Assembly (NCBI RefSeq): GCF_006065315.1
Contig: NZ_CP040749.1
Location: 1,302,001 to 1,366,000, forward strand
Origin: Aureibaculum algae
Lineage (GTDB): Bacteria > Bacteroidota > Bacteroidia > Flavobacteriales > Flavobacteriaceae
Direction: 5' to 3'
Length of the DNA stretch: 64,000 nt
The position numbers and the translations under genes were made by a program. The notes below the pieces were generated by a model. That model was not told the DNA's origin. It did no database searches and saw only the letters and a list, made by a program, of their open reading frames with translations. Shown in pieces: positions 29,026-38,116 of this stretch (its first letter is position 1; the number at the start of each line of letters is the position of its first letter).

Positions 29026-30126
29026 TTACTCCCATTTTAATGTGCATTTTCCAATGGCATAAAAAGGTTTTTGGTTGGCGTCAGTGATTTTTGATGTGTA
29101 AATTATTGTGAAGCTGCCATCATCTTCCTCAATGGCACAAAGAGGAGTTCGCATAGCGTGATCACCATCATCTCCCCATTTATTTGAATTACTTTGTATT
29201 TTAACACGAGCTTCTTTGCTCCAGTTATATCCATCGTTTGAAATACTATAAGCAATTTCCTGATCTCCAAAAGAATCAAATACAGCAAGAAGTCCGCCAT
29301 TTTTTAATTCCGTTACTTGTGGATTTTCAATAAATTCTTCAGCAATAGGTACTGGATTAATTCCCTCTGGCATTCGTTTCCAAGGTCCACTAAGCTTAGA
29401 TGCTGTGGCCAATCCAACCGGCCAAGGTCCTTTAGGTATATAATTATGACCATCATAAAAAGCGTACCATTTATCGCCTACTCTATACGGGTTAAAAGTG
29501 GCTACTGCTTGTTGTCCTTCCCATGGCTGAGAATCAGCATCAGGTTGCAATACAATATTCATATCTGCGTAAGGCCCAGCAATACCATTAACTCCTTTAA
29601 ATACGGACTTTGCACGCCAAACTCGGCCCTGATAATCACTTTTTTCTATTTCACCTTTATCTTTATCGCCAGCCCGATAGGCTACGTAAAAAATATTCCA
29701 TGCATTTTCGTCATTGTTAAACTCAACACCAGTTACCCAAACCTCTGATTTCGGATTTGAAGGCGATCTACCTGGAATACTATTGACAATGGTTGCATGT
29801 CGTTTCCAATTTATGGCATCGTTGCTGGACCAATAAGCAATGCGTAAATCTCTGTGTGGCCGATAAAACATTTCGTTTACAAACATATGATATACGCCAT
29901 CTATCTTTACAACCTGGCCTGTTTCAAATCCAGATTGATTATTCGTTGAGATCACATTCATGTGTGTATTATCAATTACAGGTCCATCATGCTCATCTAC
30001 TAAAATTAATTTTTTGGTGTTAAGAGATGCATTTTGTGCATAGAAATTTTCAGAAGTTCCAACAGAAATTAATGCAAAAAGTGAAGCTAGGTAAATTTTC
30101 TGGAAGGCATTTTTTATTTTGTTCAT
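29026..30126 (-). CDS. Exported five-bladed beta-propeller glycosidase-like protein
   Basis: A 366-residue protein with a signal peptide (cut near FYAQN). The sequence has the repeated strand pattern of five-bladed propellers of the GH43/GH117 type: KIDGVYHMFVNEMF, LRIAYWSSNDAINW, AWNIFYVAYRAG, KWYAFYDGHNY, LATASKLSGPWKRM and EIAYSISNDGYNWS. I could not place the acid/base residues with certainty, so the family and substrate are open. It lies between the GH28 and GH29 genes, with short gaps, and probably helps break down the same plant or algal glycan. Confidence 0.75.
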   Translation of the reverse strand: MNKIKNAFQKIYLASLFALISVGTSENFYAQNASLNTKKLILVDEHDGPVIDNTHMNVISTNNQSGFETGQVVKIDGVYHMFVNEMFYRPHRDLRIAYWSSNDAINWKRHATIVNSIPGRSPSNPKSEVWVTGVEFNNDENAWNIFYVAYRAGDKDKGEIEKSDYQGRVWRAKSVFKGVNGIAGPYADMNIVLQPDADSQPWEGQQAVATFNPYRVGDKWYAFYDGHNYIPKGPWPVGLATASKLSGPWKRMPEGINPVPIAEEFIENPQVTELKNGGLLAVFDSFGDQEIAYSISNDGYNWSKEARVKIQSNSNKWGDDGDHAMRTPLCAIEEDDGSFTIIYTSKITDANQKPFYAIGKCTLKWE

Positions 30127-30134
30127 AACTGTTC

Positions 30135-31565
30135 TTATTCAATATTTATTTTAAAAACTTGAGCAATATCTGACGGTAGTCTAACTTTATTTGGAACAAT
30201 TATTTTTAAACCATCAGCCGAGTGTTCAAAAGTACATGGTTCAATTTTTTTCAAACCCAGTAATTCAATAGACGTAACTTTTTTTCCAAGTTTTTTGGTT
30301 GATAGTTCTTTTAAAGTAAATGAAAAAGAAGGAGCTTTTGTGATACCTCCAACCCATTCTGATGTGATTGCAAAAACGGCATCATTCTTTTTAGTAAAAG
30401 AAACTTTTATGTCATTCTGTATAGTTTCGTTGGGAACATGATAAGGTCTAGTTTCGTATATAGCTTCACCAAACGTCCATAACCAACGCCCTACGTCATA
30501 CACAATCAATTTTTGATCTTCAGGAAAAGTTCCATCTGCTTTTGGTGATAAGTTTAAAAGCATTTGGCCATTACAGCTTACAATCTCAATGAGGCTATGA
30601 ATAATATCATGTGCAGACCTCAATTGCATTCCATCGGTGTAGCCCCAAGAAAAGGAATACCCTGTGCCAATGGAATAGTCTGATAAAAAGGGTTCTTCCA
30701 TTATTTTATCAGGATTGTTATTTTCATGATCTAACATGCCACCACCTTTAATATCATCACCTTTATAGGTAACAATCACTTCCTTACCTTTCTCTTTGGC
30801 ATCATTAAAATAATAGGCCATATACGATTTAAGGTATTCTTGATTCACGCGTTCCAACCAAGCATCGTGATAGATAATATCGGGTTGGTATTTATCCACA
30901 ACCTCAATATTTTTATCCATCCACATTTTCTGCCATTCTTCTTCAGGCATTGTACTGCCATAAAGTTTTTGATATTTGGGATTATAACCTGCCCATGAAG
31001 GATCCATTTTAAAGTTGGTGTAATTGAGTTCGTGGTGTAGAGAGACAAAATATTTCATATTTCTTTTTCGAATGGAAGTTCCTAATTCACCAACAATATC
31101 GCGTTTTGGTCCCATATCTTTTGCGTTAAAAGGTGTTGTCTCACTATCCCACATGGCAAATCCATCATGATGTTCTCCCACTAATCCCGCAAACCGGGCA
31201 CCACCTTTAATAAATAAATCGGCCCATTCATCTGCATCAAAATTTTCGCCTTTAAACATTGGGATAAAGTTGTGATAATCAAATTCATTAAGCGAACCAT
31301 ATACTGCGATATGCCGTTTATGTGTACCTAATTTAGAATAGTTAGAGGTATCACGCATTGCTTTGATATAATGTTCGTTATTATAGGCAGGTACAGCATA
31401 TACCCCCCAATGGCAGTAAATTCCAAATTTGGCATCTCGCATCCAATCTGGTACATTTTTATGATTTGACAAAGATTTCCAGTTTGCCTTATATTCTTTT
31501 TGAGCATTTAAGTGCCCCAATATAAACATGGTGAAAATGATAATTATAAACTTGTGGATTTTCAT
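30135..31565 (-). CDS. Exported alpha-L-fucosidase (GH29)
   Basis: A 476-residue GH29 protein with a signal peptide (cut near LNAQK). The fucosidase core is clear: DAKFGIYCHWGVYAVPAY, RFAGLVGEHHDGFAMWDS, KYFVSLHHELNY, and the likely nucleophile region DIIYHDAWLE at about 235. SCNGQMLLNLSPKADGTFP also fits. It should remove terminal alpha-fucose from oligosaccharides in the periplasm. It is the first gene of the leftward cluster with a propeller glycosidase and a GH28 enzyme. There is no SusC/SusD pair nearby. Confidence 0.92.
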   Translation of the reverse strand: MKIHKFIIIIFTMFILGHLNAQKEYKANWKSLSNHKNVPDWMRDAKFGIYCHWGVYAVPAYNNEHYIKAMRDTSNYSKLGTHKRHIAVYGSLNEFDYHNFIPMFKGENFDADEWADLFIKGGARFAGLVGEHHDGFAMWDSETTPFNAKDMGPKRDIVGELGTSIRKRNMKYFVSLHHELNYTNFKMDPSWAGYNPKYQKLYGSTMPEEEWQKMWMDKNIEVVDKYQPDIIYHDAWLERVNQEYLKSYMAYYFNDAKEKGKEVIVTYKGDDIKGGGMLDHENNNPDKIMEEPFLSDYSIGTGYSFSWGYTDGMQLRSAHDIIHSLIEIVSCNGQMLLNLSPKADGTFPEDQKLIVYDVGRWLWTFGEAIYETRPYHVPNETIQNDIKVSFTKKNDAVFAITSEWVGGITKAPSFSFTLKELSTKKLGKKVTSIELLGLKKIEPCTFEHSADGLKIIVPNKVRLPSDIAQVFKINIE

Positions 31566-31761
31566 GTGGTAAGGCTTTTCAAATGCAAATAATAAAATGA
31601 AGTTTCTTTTATTTTTTATGGAAACAAAGTACGCATGTCTGAATTGAGTTGTTCTAATGAATGCAGCGACTAATTTAATAAATAAACCCCAAATAGAAAA
31701 TTAGAAATAATTTTCAGAGTAGTCAAAAACCAACAATAAGTTAAATGTTTTGTGAGCATAT

Positions 31762-32601
31762 TTATTTAATTATTCTCATTTTTTCAAATGCCTTATATGT
31801 CACATCTTTTCTAATCATTGGAAACAAATTCATATCAAATTGTTCTTTCGGTTCTATATTTGTGGCGAAAAAATACGTTTTATTTTGGGATTCGATATAT
31901 CCAACAAACCAACCATTATTATTTCCATTACTGATGGACCAACCTGTTTTTCCACTAAGTTTATACGTATCATTTTCTTCAATTACCAGGATTCTTTTCA
32001 TTATTTTTTCCGTGCGTTCAGAAATTGGCAATTCTGATGTATAAAACCGCTTTAAAAAATCTATTTGTTGAAATTGATTAATTCGAGAGGTTCCTTCAAG
32101 CCAGAATAGGTCAATGTTGGTAGCGTCAACTTTCATATTTCTGTATTCAAGTTTATCTAGATATTCCGTCATTTTTTTTACTCCAATTTTCCTTGCTATT
32201 TCTTGATAGCAAGGAACACAGGAAAAACGAAATGCATTTGTAAATGTTAAGTCCTGCTCCCAAATCTTAAGTCTTCTGTTTTCTCCGTTCCATTTGAACA
32301 GTGTACTATCGTTTTCAACTATTCCTGTTTCCAGTGCTATAATTGAATTGGTTATTTTAAAGGTAGAAGCTGGTAAGTTTCCTTTTTGAGCCCATTGGTA
32401 ATCATTTGAATAGTACTTATTTTCTTCAAGATCATAAATTAAAATGGCTCCTGTAACATTGGATGCATCAATAATGGTTTGAAATTCTTGAACTACATTC
32501 TCTTGTACTGTCACTTTAACCTCCTTTTTATACGGGACGGTCTTTTTTTCAATACAGGAGAAAAATAGAATTAATAAGGGTGCTAAATAAAAAATTTTCA
32601 T
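31762..32601 (-). CDS. Class D beta-lactamase (OXA-like) lipoprotein
   Basis: A 279-residue class D beta-lactamase. A lipoprotein signal ends at FFSC (C16). Active-site motifs are intact: S79-T-F-K82 (nucleophile and the lysine that is carboxylated in the family), S127-C-V129 as the SxV motif, SGKTGWS at about 218 as KTG, and NGWFVGY. Class D enzymes hydrolyse penicillins and related drugs; some relatives instead act as sensors. There are no mobile elements or resistance genes nearby, so it looks intrinsic. The SxV motif has cysteines at 128 and 131, which I do not recall in common OXA enzymes. Confidence 0.9.
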   Translation of the reverse strand: MKIFYLAPLLILFFSCIEKKTVPYKKEVKVTVQENVVQEFQTIIDASNVTGAILIYDLEENKYYSNDYQWAQKGNLPASTFKITNSIIALETGIVENDSTLFKWNGENRRLKIWEQDLTFTNAFRFSCVPCYQEIARKIGVKKMTEYLDKLEYRNMKVDATNIDLFWLEGTSRINQFQQIDFLKRFYTSELPISERTEKIMKRILVIEENDTYKLSGKTGWSISNGNNNGWFVGYIESQNKTYFFATNIEPKEQFDMNLFPMIRKDVTYKAFEKMRIIK

Positions 32602-32728
32602 CTTGTTTTATTAATGGCAATGTGCTTGTGTGTGGACTTTCGTGTTTTAAAGTACGAATCATTAAAAGTACAAAATAATACTATTTAGTGCCTAGTATGA
32701 TAGTGTGTAAATTTAATCAAGAAGATGT

Positions 32729-32980
32729 TTATCTTTCACCTGAGTTCTTCTTAAAGTTTTTAGAACGGGTTTTGTCAATAGCAGCATTTCTAGAAATATT
32801 CAACATCCAAATGAAAAATCTGCCTTTACTTGAACTGTAAGCATTTGCACTATTCTATGCTTTTACAAATACATCTTGTAGTATTTCTTCAGCGATGGTT
32901 TCGTTTTTAATAATTGTAAAAATAACGCCCAACAAACTCTTTTTATAATTATTATAGAGGTGCTCAAAGGCCTTTACGTC
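32729..32980 (-). pseudogene. Remnant of an ECF sigma-70 factor gene (region 2 only)
   Basis: Minus-strand frame from 32980 reads DVKAFEHLYNNYKKSLLGV, EEILQDVFVKA, then a TAG stop at 32855-32857 where family members have tryptophan (TGG), then NSANAYSSSKGRFFIWMLNISRNAAID and stops at 32729. This is region 2 of an extracytoplasmic-function sigma factor. There is no start codon, the -35-recognising region 4 is missing, and no anti-sigma gene is left. It is certainly not functional as it stands. It lies next to the frameshifted sodC gene. Confidence 0.85.
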
Positions 32981-33046
32981 TTATTATTAAAATAGAATTA
33001 TAGATTTCTTTAAGGTCATTTTGATGTTTTAAAGTTAAAAAATATT

Positions 33047-33076
33047 AAAAAAAATCGTTTTTAAACGGTTTTTTTA
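33047..33076 (-). terminator. Terminator after the sodC-like gene
   Basis: AAAAAAATCGTTT pairs with AAACGGTTTTTTT (one G-U pair) around a 2-nt loop, with a long minus-strand T run. Confidence 0.8.
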
Positions 33077-33097
33077 GATTTATAAATTGAGTTAATA

Positions 33098-33684
33098 TTA
33101 TTTAATTTCTCCACATGCTACTCTTTCACCAGCAGCACCGGTAGGTTGTGTTGTAAAGTCGTCGGCTTTTGCATGCACTATAATACCTCTACCTATAATA
33201 TTTTTGTTTTGATTAGAACCTCCAATGGCCCATTGATCAGTTTCGAATGTTAAAGTAGCATTACCATCTACATCTGCAGTTAAATTGCCTATGTCACCTC
33301 GATGATATCCGTTTTCATCGCCCCATTTACCATGAGGTTTATTTTCAGGATTCCAATGTCCACCAGTTGTTGTAGCATCATCGGAACTACAATCGGCTTT
33401 TTCATGGAGATGAATAGCGTGTTTACCAGGTGTTAATCCTTGTAAACTGGCTGTCATTGTTACCTTGTCGTCATTTTGGATAAATACAATTTCTCCAGTT
33501 ACCTTGCTATTGCTTTTAGAATATAGCGTAACGGTTAAAGTCTCTGGTTTTACTCTTCAACAGATTTAGTAGTTTCTCCTAGCGAATCCAATGAATTATT
33601 TGTCTGATCTGTTTTTTTCTCATTTTTACACGAAATGGTAATGAAAAAAACTAAGACTATTAGTGTTACTATTTTAGTTTGCAT
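33098..33684 (-). pseudogene. sodC: Cu/Zn superoxide dismutase lipoprotein gene with a frameshift
   Basis: From ATG 33684 the frame encodes a lipoprotein signal (FITISC, then KNEKKTD) and a linker ending at a TAA at 33550-33552. The SOD domain continues in the next frame, starting VKPETLTVTLYS, and runs to 33098. One missing base near 33553-33557 would rejoin them. The enzyme site is intact: HLHEKADC, GGHWNP, KPHGKWG, HRGDIGN, VHAKADD and the C-terminal cysteine in RVACGE. The intact ORF alone would start at internal Met 33457 and lack the first strands and export signal. Either a real mutation or a read error. Confidence 0.75.
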
Positions 33685-33761
33685 AAATATATTTTTAAAT
33701 TATATTTCAAAGTTACTTTACTACATAGCCATGTGTTAACACAAATGATATAATCATTGGC

Positions 33762-35426
33762 TCATTTAACTTTTCTAAATTCAGAATCCATCAGTATCCA
33801 CATATTGGGGTCTAATACAACTTTTTCAGGTTCTGAATCTACAGTAATATAAAATGTATTTGCTTTTTCATTTACTTGTAAGGTTTTTATAAGTGGTTTT
33901 TGCTTTTCGTTATGGTAAACAGCTATTTCTAATGGCATTTTAAAAAGACTACCGTCGTTTTGAACTTGATTAAGGCGTATTTTAACCTCTTTTTTCTTTA
34001 CATCATATTTCCAATCACCTTCATATTTTAAAGTGCCCGGTTTGTATAACCATTGCTCAAAAAATTGAGATAAGTCTTGTCCTGAAACAATTTCCATTTC
34101 TCTTATAAAATCTGCAACGGTAGCATTTAAGTCTTTATACTTTTTGTAATACGCTCTTATTCCTTTCCAAAATAATTCTGTTCCTATCTTACCTCGTAGC
34201 ATGTGTAAAATCCAACTCCCTTTTTGATAGGTTTGAGAACTCGTTACATCTTTCATGTCCTTTAAATTATCATGAATAATAGTATATTTTGGATTCTTTT
34301 TATAAAAGTCATCTACTCTTTTTTTACTATCAATTAGACCATTTGTAAAGGCGTCTCTACCATATTCATGCTCTATAAAGAGTAACGTGAAATAAGTTGC
34401 AAAACCTTCGCTAAGCCAAACTTCATCCCAGTCATATTCAGTAACCGCATTTCCAAACCATTGATGTGCAATTTCATGTATAACTACATTTCGCCATCGT
34501 TCATTTCGATCTCCTTTAACGGATTTTTCACTATATAAAATTGCGGATGCCGCTTCCATGCCGCCGCTTACGCTGTTTGATTGAATATTAGCCAATCTTT
34601 CGTAAGAAAAAGGACCAATATAGGAGCTGTAAAATTCTAATACTTTTTTTGTGGGTTCAGCAAAATCATAAAATCCCGCTTCACGGTCTTGAGGATACAC
34701 CCATGTTTCAATAGATTTTCCCTCAAATTTATCGACATATTTGACAGCAAACTTGGCTACTCCAAGAACATATAACCAAGAAGCAATTGGAACTGATTGT
34801 TTCCAATGCGTAAGACGCATACCGTTTTCTAAATCGGTTTCTTCTATTTTTAATCCGTTAGAAACTACTTGATAATGATTGGGAGCCGTTACTATAAATT
34901 CACATTTTGATTTGTCATACGGATGATCCACCATAGCTAGCCAGTTGCGACCTTTATTTGGCCAGTTATCACTAAAAAATGTTCGGTCTCCATACTTGTT
35001 ATCCGCTATTTTAAGTCCTGTGGCAGGAATACCTTTATAAGAAACGGTATACTGACTGGTTTGATTTTTGTACGATTTTTCTGGAAGCTCAATTAAAATT
35101 TCGTCATTTTCATGGCTGTATATAATTTCTTTTCCATCCGAAATAATGCTGCTTACTGTCATACCTTTATTCTCTAATTTGGTTGAGGTGTTTATTAAGT
35201 CGAGTCGAAGATATGCTACACCATCAGCAAGGTAGTTTACGTCAATAGTAACTACACAAATGATTTCGTCAGTAGTATCAGACAGTTTAATGTTAAATGC
35301 ATAATTGGTAATATCAATTTTAGGATTTTTAGGGTAGTTGTCGGTAAAAGCAAAAAGTGATGAGTTTATAATTGATATTGCATATACACAAAGTACACCT
35401 ACAATTCTTAGTATAGATTTTTTCAT
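33762..35426 (-). CDS. M1 family metallopeptidase, short form
   Basis: A 554-residue exported M1 aminopeptidase-like protein with a signal peptide (cut near SLFAF). The zinc site is complete: HEIAHQW at about 309, with the third ligand glutamate 18 residues on in WLSEGFATYF. The exopeptidase loop, usually GAMEN or GGMEN, reads SGGMEAAS here. A beta-sandwich N-terminal domain is present, but the long helical C-terminal domain of larger M1 enzymes is absent. It probably trims peptides in the periplasm. An M24 peptidase gene lies 35 bp upstream, so the two are likely co-transcribed. Confidence 0.9.
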   Translation of the reverse strand: MKKSILRIVGVLCVYAISIINSSLFAFTDNYPKNPKIDITNYAFNIKLSDTTDEIICVVTIDVNYLADGVAYLRLDLINTSTKLENKGMTVSSIISDGKEIIYSHENDEILIELPEKSYKNQTSQYTVSYKGIPATGLKIADNKYGDRTFFSDNWPNKGRNWLAMVDHPYDKSKCEFIVTAPNHYQVVSNGLKIEETDLENGMRLTHWKQSVPIASWLYVLGVAKFAVKYVDKFEGKSIETWVYPQDREAGFYDFAEPTKKVLEFYSSYIGPFSYERLANIQSNSVSGGMEAASAILYSEKSVKGDRNERWRNVVIHEIAHQWFGNAVTEYDWDEVWLSEGFATYFTLLFIEHEYGRDAFTNGLIDSKKRVDDFYKKNPKYTIIHDNLKDMKDVTSSQTYQKGSWILHMLRGKIGTELFWKGIRAYYKKYKDLNATVADFIREMEIVSGQDLSQFFEQWLYKPGTLKYEGDWKYDVKKKEVKIRLNQVQNDGSLFKMPLEIAVYHNEKQKPLIKTLQVNEKANTFYITVDSEPEKVVLDPNMWILMDSEFRKVK

Positions 35427-35461
35427 ATTTAAAGGTCTTCTAATGGTTGTTGACGTTAGGT

Positions 35462-36910
35462 CTATTCTTTTAATGGCAATACTGTTGCAGGTCTAAATTC
35501 GGTCAGCCCTTTTCCTTTAATAGTTTTTTCAACATCGCTTATGCTTGAAGGAACAAAACCACTCATGTTTTCAACACCTGTTTCAGTAACTACGGCAACA
35601 TCTTCAATTCTAATATACAATCGTTCGTCTCGTAACCAAATCATAGGGTCTATAGTAAAAACCATACCTGGTTTAAGTTCAACGCCTCTTACTCTGCTTA
35701 CATCATGAACAGCCATACCAACAGGGTGTTGAAAATGACCACGAAATACAAGTCCTTCTTGCACAGCTTTTAAATGAGAAGGCTTCACGAATTTTTTACC
35801 CACAATGTATTTCTTCATATCTTCAGCGGCTTTTTTCAGTACTTCATTACTAGTGATTCCTGGTTTTATGTATTTGAAAAGAGCGTCACGGTAAGCTACA
35901 ATAAATTCGTATAAAGCTGTTTGAGATTTGTTAAATTTACCATTTACAGGCCAAATTCTGGTTACATCACTGGTGTAATACCGATAGTCAGGTGCATAAT
36001 CCATTAGGACTAAATCACCATCATTAAGTACATCTTTCTTGTGAAAGTAGTGACCAAAATAAGCATTGGTACCACCTCCAATAATTGACGCATAACCATC
36101 ACCTCGAGCTCCATTTAAGTAATAAATATATTTTGCGGCGGCATCTAGTTGGTATTCGTAAATACCTGGTTTTGTAGATTTCATGGCTTCAATAATACCA
36201 AGTCCAGCTATTTGGGTTGCTTTTCTAATAAGGTCAATTTCTTTAGGACTTTTAATGAGTCGCATAGCATCTAAAATAGGAGAAAGGTCGCGTATTTCAA
36301 CTTGTGGAAAACGTTCTTTTATTTTTTGCGTAAATCTAGCTTCTCGCGATGGTTGAGCATCCCACGGATCAGAAGCGGTTCTAGCTTGGGCATATAAAAT
36401 CTCATCACGACTATCATTGCCTATTTCAGCAGGACTTAAGGGTGTGTATAATACCAATCCAGGTGGTTTAATTAACCCGGTACTAACAATATCACTTGAT
36501 AAAAATTCGAGTCCACGAACCTTATCTACACCAGTTAATTCTTTAACCAATTCTGCATCTTCAGCAGACAGTACTTTTCCTTCCCCTTTTTCTCTACCTT
36601 CATCTCTATGTGGTAAATAAAGGGTTGATGTTTTATGCTTTCCATTAAGCAATAAATAGGCATGAGCAGTTTCTAATCCGCTTAAATAATAAAACGTATT
36701 AGATTGTCTGTAAACGCTAAATCCGGGAACACCAGCAGAGCCTTGTATTAAAGCAAAAGCATTGTTTCCAATTTTGGTAAATATTTGAGTTCTTCTTTTA
36801 TTAAAATCTTCAGGAGAAAAGTCTGTTTGATAATGATGTTTTTCTTGTGCTACTACAAAGATTGTTAGAAATAATAAAATGGTTAAAACTGTCGATTTAA
36901 AATTTGTCAT
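35462..36910 (-). CDS. Exported M24 family aminopeptidase P-like peptidase
   Basis: A 482-residue creatinase-fold peptidase with a signal peptide (cut near VVAQEKHH). The five metal ligands are seen in order: MDYAPDYRYYTSDVTRIWP, GHFQHPVGMAVHD, PGMVFTIDPM and RIEDVAVVTE. The N-terminal domain covers about residues 30-210. Aminopeptidase P enzymes remove residues before proline. Together with the M1 peptidase downstream, this would digest peptides in the periplasm. It is divergent from the NYN-domain gene. Confidence 0.93.
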   Translation of the reverse strand: MTNFKSTVLTILLFLTIFVVAQEKHHYQTDFSPEDFNKRRTQIFTKIGNNAFALIQGSAGVPGFSVYRQSNTFYYLSGLETAHAYLLLNGKHKTSTLYLPHRDEGREKGEGKVLSAEDAELVKELTGVDKVRGLEFLSSDIVSTGLIKPPGLVLYTPLSPAEIGNDSRDEILYAQARTASDPWDAQPSREARFTQKIKERFPQVEIRDLSPILDAMRLIKSPKEIDLIRKATQIAGLGIIEAMKSTKPGIYEYQLDAAAKYIYYLNGARGDGYASIIGGGTNAYFGHYFHKKDVLNDGDLVLMDYAPDYRYYTSDVTRIWPVNGKFNKSQTALYEFIVAYRDALFKYIKPGITSNEVLKKAAEDMKKYIVGKKFVKPSHLKAVQEGLVFRGHFQHPVGMAVHDVSRVRGVELKPGMVFTIDPMIWLRDERLYIRIEDVAVVTETGVENMSGFVPSSISDVEKTIKGKGLTEFRPATVLPLKE

Positions 36911-37066
36911 AAATAAAAATGTTGTTTTAATTAAAGGAAATAATTATTTGATTTACTGCAATCTACAAAATTTAACATTTATAATTTAACAAAAATTGAA
37001 TTATACTGTTGATATTCAGACTTTATATGCTTTATTAACCTAAGTTATTTTAGTATATTTACAGGT

Positions 37067-37795
37067 ATGATTAAAGATATAAAATTAGCAGTACTTATAG
37101 ACGGTGATAATATTCCGTCAAAGTACATAAAGGAGATGATGGAAGAGATTACCAAGTACGGAACTCCTACAATTAAACGTATTTATGGAGATTGGACGAA
37201 ACCACATTTGAACAAATGGAAAAATGTCCTATTGGAAAATGCTATTAATCCAATACAACAATACGGATATACCACAGGAAAAAATGCCACAGATTCAGCC
37301 ATGATTATTGATGCGATGGATATATTATATTCCAAAAACATTGATGGTTTTTGTTTGGTCTCTTCGGATAGTGATTTTACAAAGTTGGCAACACGCTTAA
37401 GAGAATCTGGAATGCAAGTTATTGGTATTGGAGAAAAGAAAACGCCAGATCCGTTTATTGTAGCCTGTGATAAATTTATTTATTTAGAAATTTTAGAAAC
37501 GTTTACGGAGCAGCAAGATGGTAAACCAGAAGTAAAGAAGCCAAGTTTAGATAAAATAACACCAAAAACAATTCGCTTGTTAAAACAGTCTGTTTCAGAT
37601 GCTGCCGATGATGATGGTTGGGCATTTTTAGGGGATGTAGGCTCACTAATTATTAAAAAACAACCTAATTTTGATGCTCGTAATTTTGGTTTTGATAAGT
37701 TAACACCATTATTCAAGTCGCTTACGCAATTTGAAATTGAACAACGTGATCAAGGTAATAAAAGATTTAAATTGATTTATGTGAAGAATAAGTAG
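37067..37795 (+). CDS. NYN-domain (PIN-like) nuclease with C-terminal OST-HTH/LOTUS domain
   Basis: A 242-residue protein. Residues 1-150 form a NYN domain with acidic residues expected of a PIN-like RNase: LIDGDNIP at 10-17, DSAMIIDAMD at about 80, and SSDSDFTKLATRLRE at about 105. Residues 160-240 look like an OST-HTH/LOTUS fold (TIRLLKQSVSDAADDDGWAFLGDVGSLI). Relatives are thought to act on RNA. It stands alone, divergent from the M24 peptidase. The function of this bacterial type is unknown, and I see no defence genes nearby. Confidence 0.88.
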   Translation: MIKDIKLAVLIDGDNIPSKYIKEMMEEITKYGTPTIKRIYGDWTKPHLNKWKNVLLENAINPIQQYGYTTGKNATDSAMIIDAMDILYSKNIDGFCLVSSDSDFTKLATRLRESGMQVIGIGEKKTPDPFIVACDKFIYLEILETFTEQQDGKPEVKKPSLDKITPKTIRLLKQSVSDAADDDGWAFLGDVGSLIIKKQPNFDARNFGFDKLTPLFKSLTQFEIEQRDQGNKRFKLIYVKNK

Positions 37796-37844
37796 AACTA
37801 TTAAAAAGTTAAAAGCCTTCAAGTAAAAGAATTAACACTACTGC

Positions 37845-37970
37845 TGTCTGGTTGAGCGGAGTCGAAACCTACTTTTGTTTTAACGAAGTAGCTCTCTCCT
37901 AAATTAGTCGTGATTCTCGAACTGAAAAAACCTTAAAAAATGCTATAGTCGTTGGTTGAGTGACGCTGTA
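37845..37970. repeat. Flavobacterial intergenic repeat units in a 320-bp gene-free stretch
   Basis: The 37796-38116 region has no gene. It contains GGTTGAGCGGAGTCGAAACC (about 37850-37869), which I recall as a dispersed intergenic repeat in Flavobacteriaceae, and a weaker copy, GGTTGAGTGACGCTGTAAAGG (about 37954-37974). No function is clear. Confidence 0.5.
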
Positions 37971-38079
37971 AAGGTGTTTTCTTATAGTGCAATTTGTGTG
38001 TGTTGTCTCAAAATTTACTACTAGTTAAATTATAGTTTTTTGTAAAACCCAAAGCGTGACAATTAATTTAAAAAAAAGA

Positions 38080-38115
38080 GAAGTATCGTCCCGCATTGCG
38101 AAACGATACATCTTT
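38080..38115 (-). terminator. Terminator after the propeller-amidohydrolase gene
   Basis: GTATCGT (38083-38089) pairs with ACGATAC (38103-38109), with an inner CGC/GCG stem, and T runs on both flanks, so it could stop transcription from either side. Confidence 0.8.
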
Positions 38116-38116
38116 T

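Noticed and set aside
29009..29047. Upstream start for the GH28 gene
   Set aside because: It overlaps the preceding gene and would put 13 polar residues before the lipoprotein signal.
29317..29748. 143-residue frame antisense to the propeller glycosidase
   Set aside because: Shadow frame with no recognisable domain.
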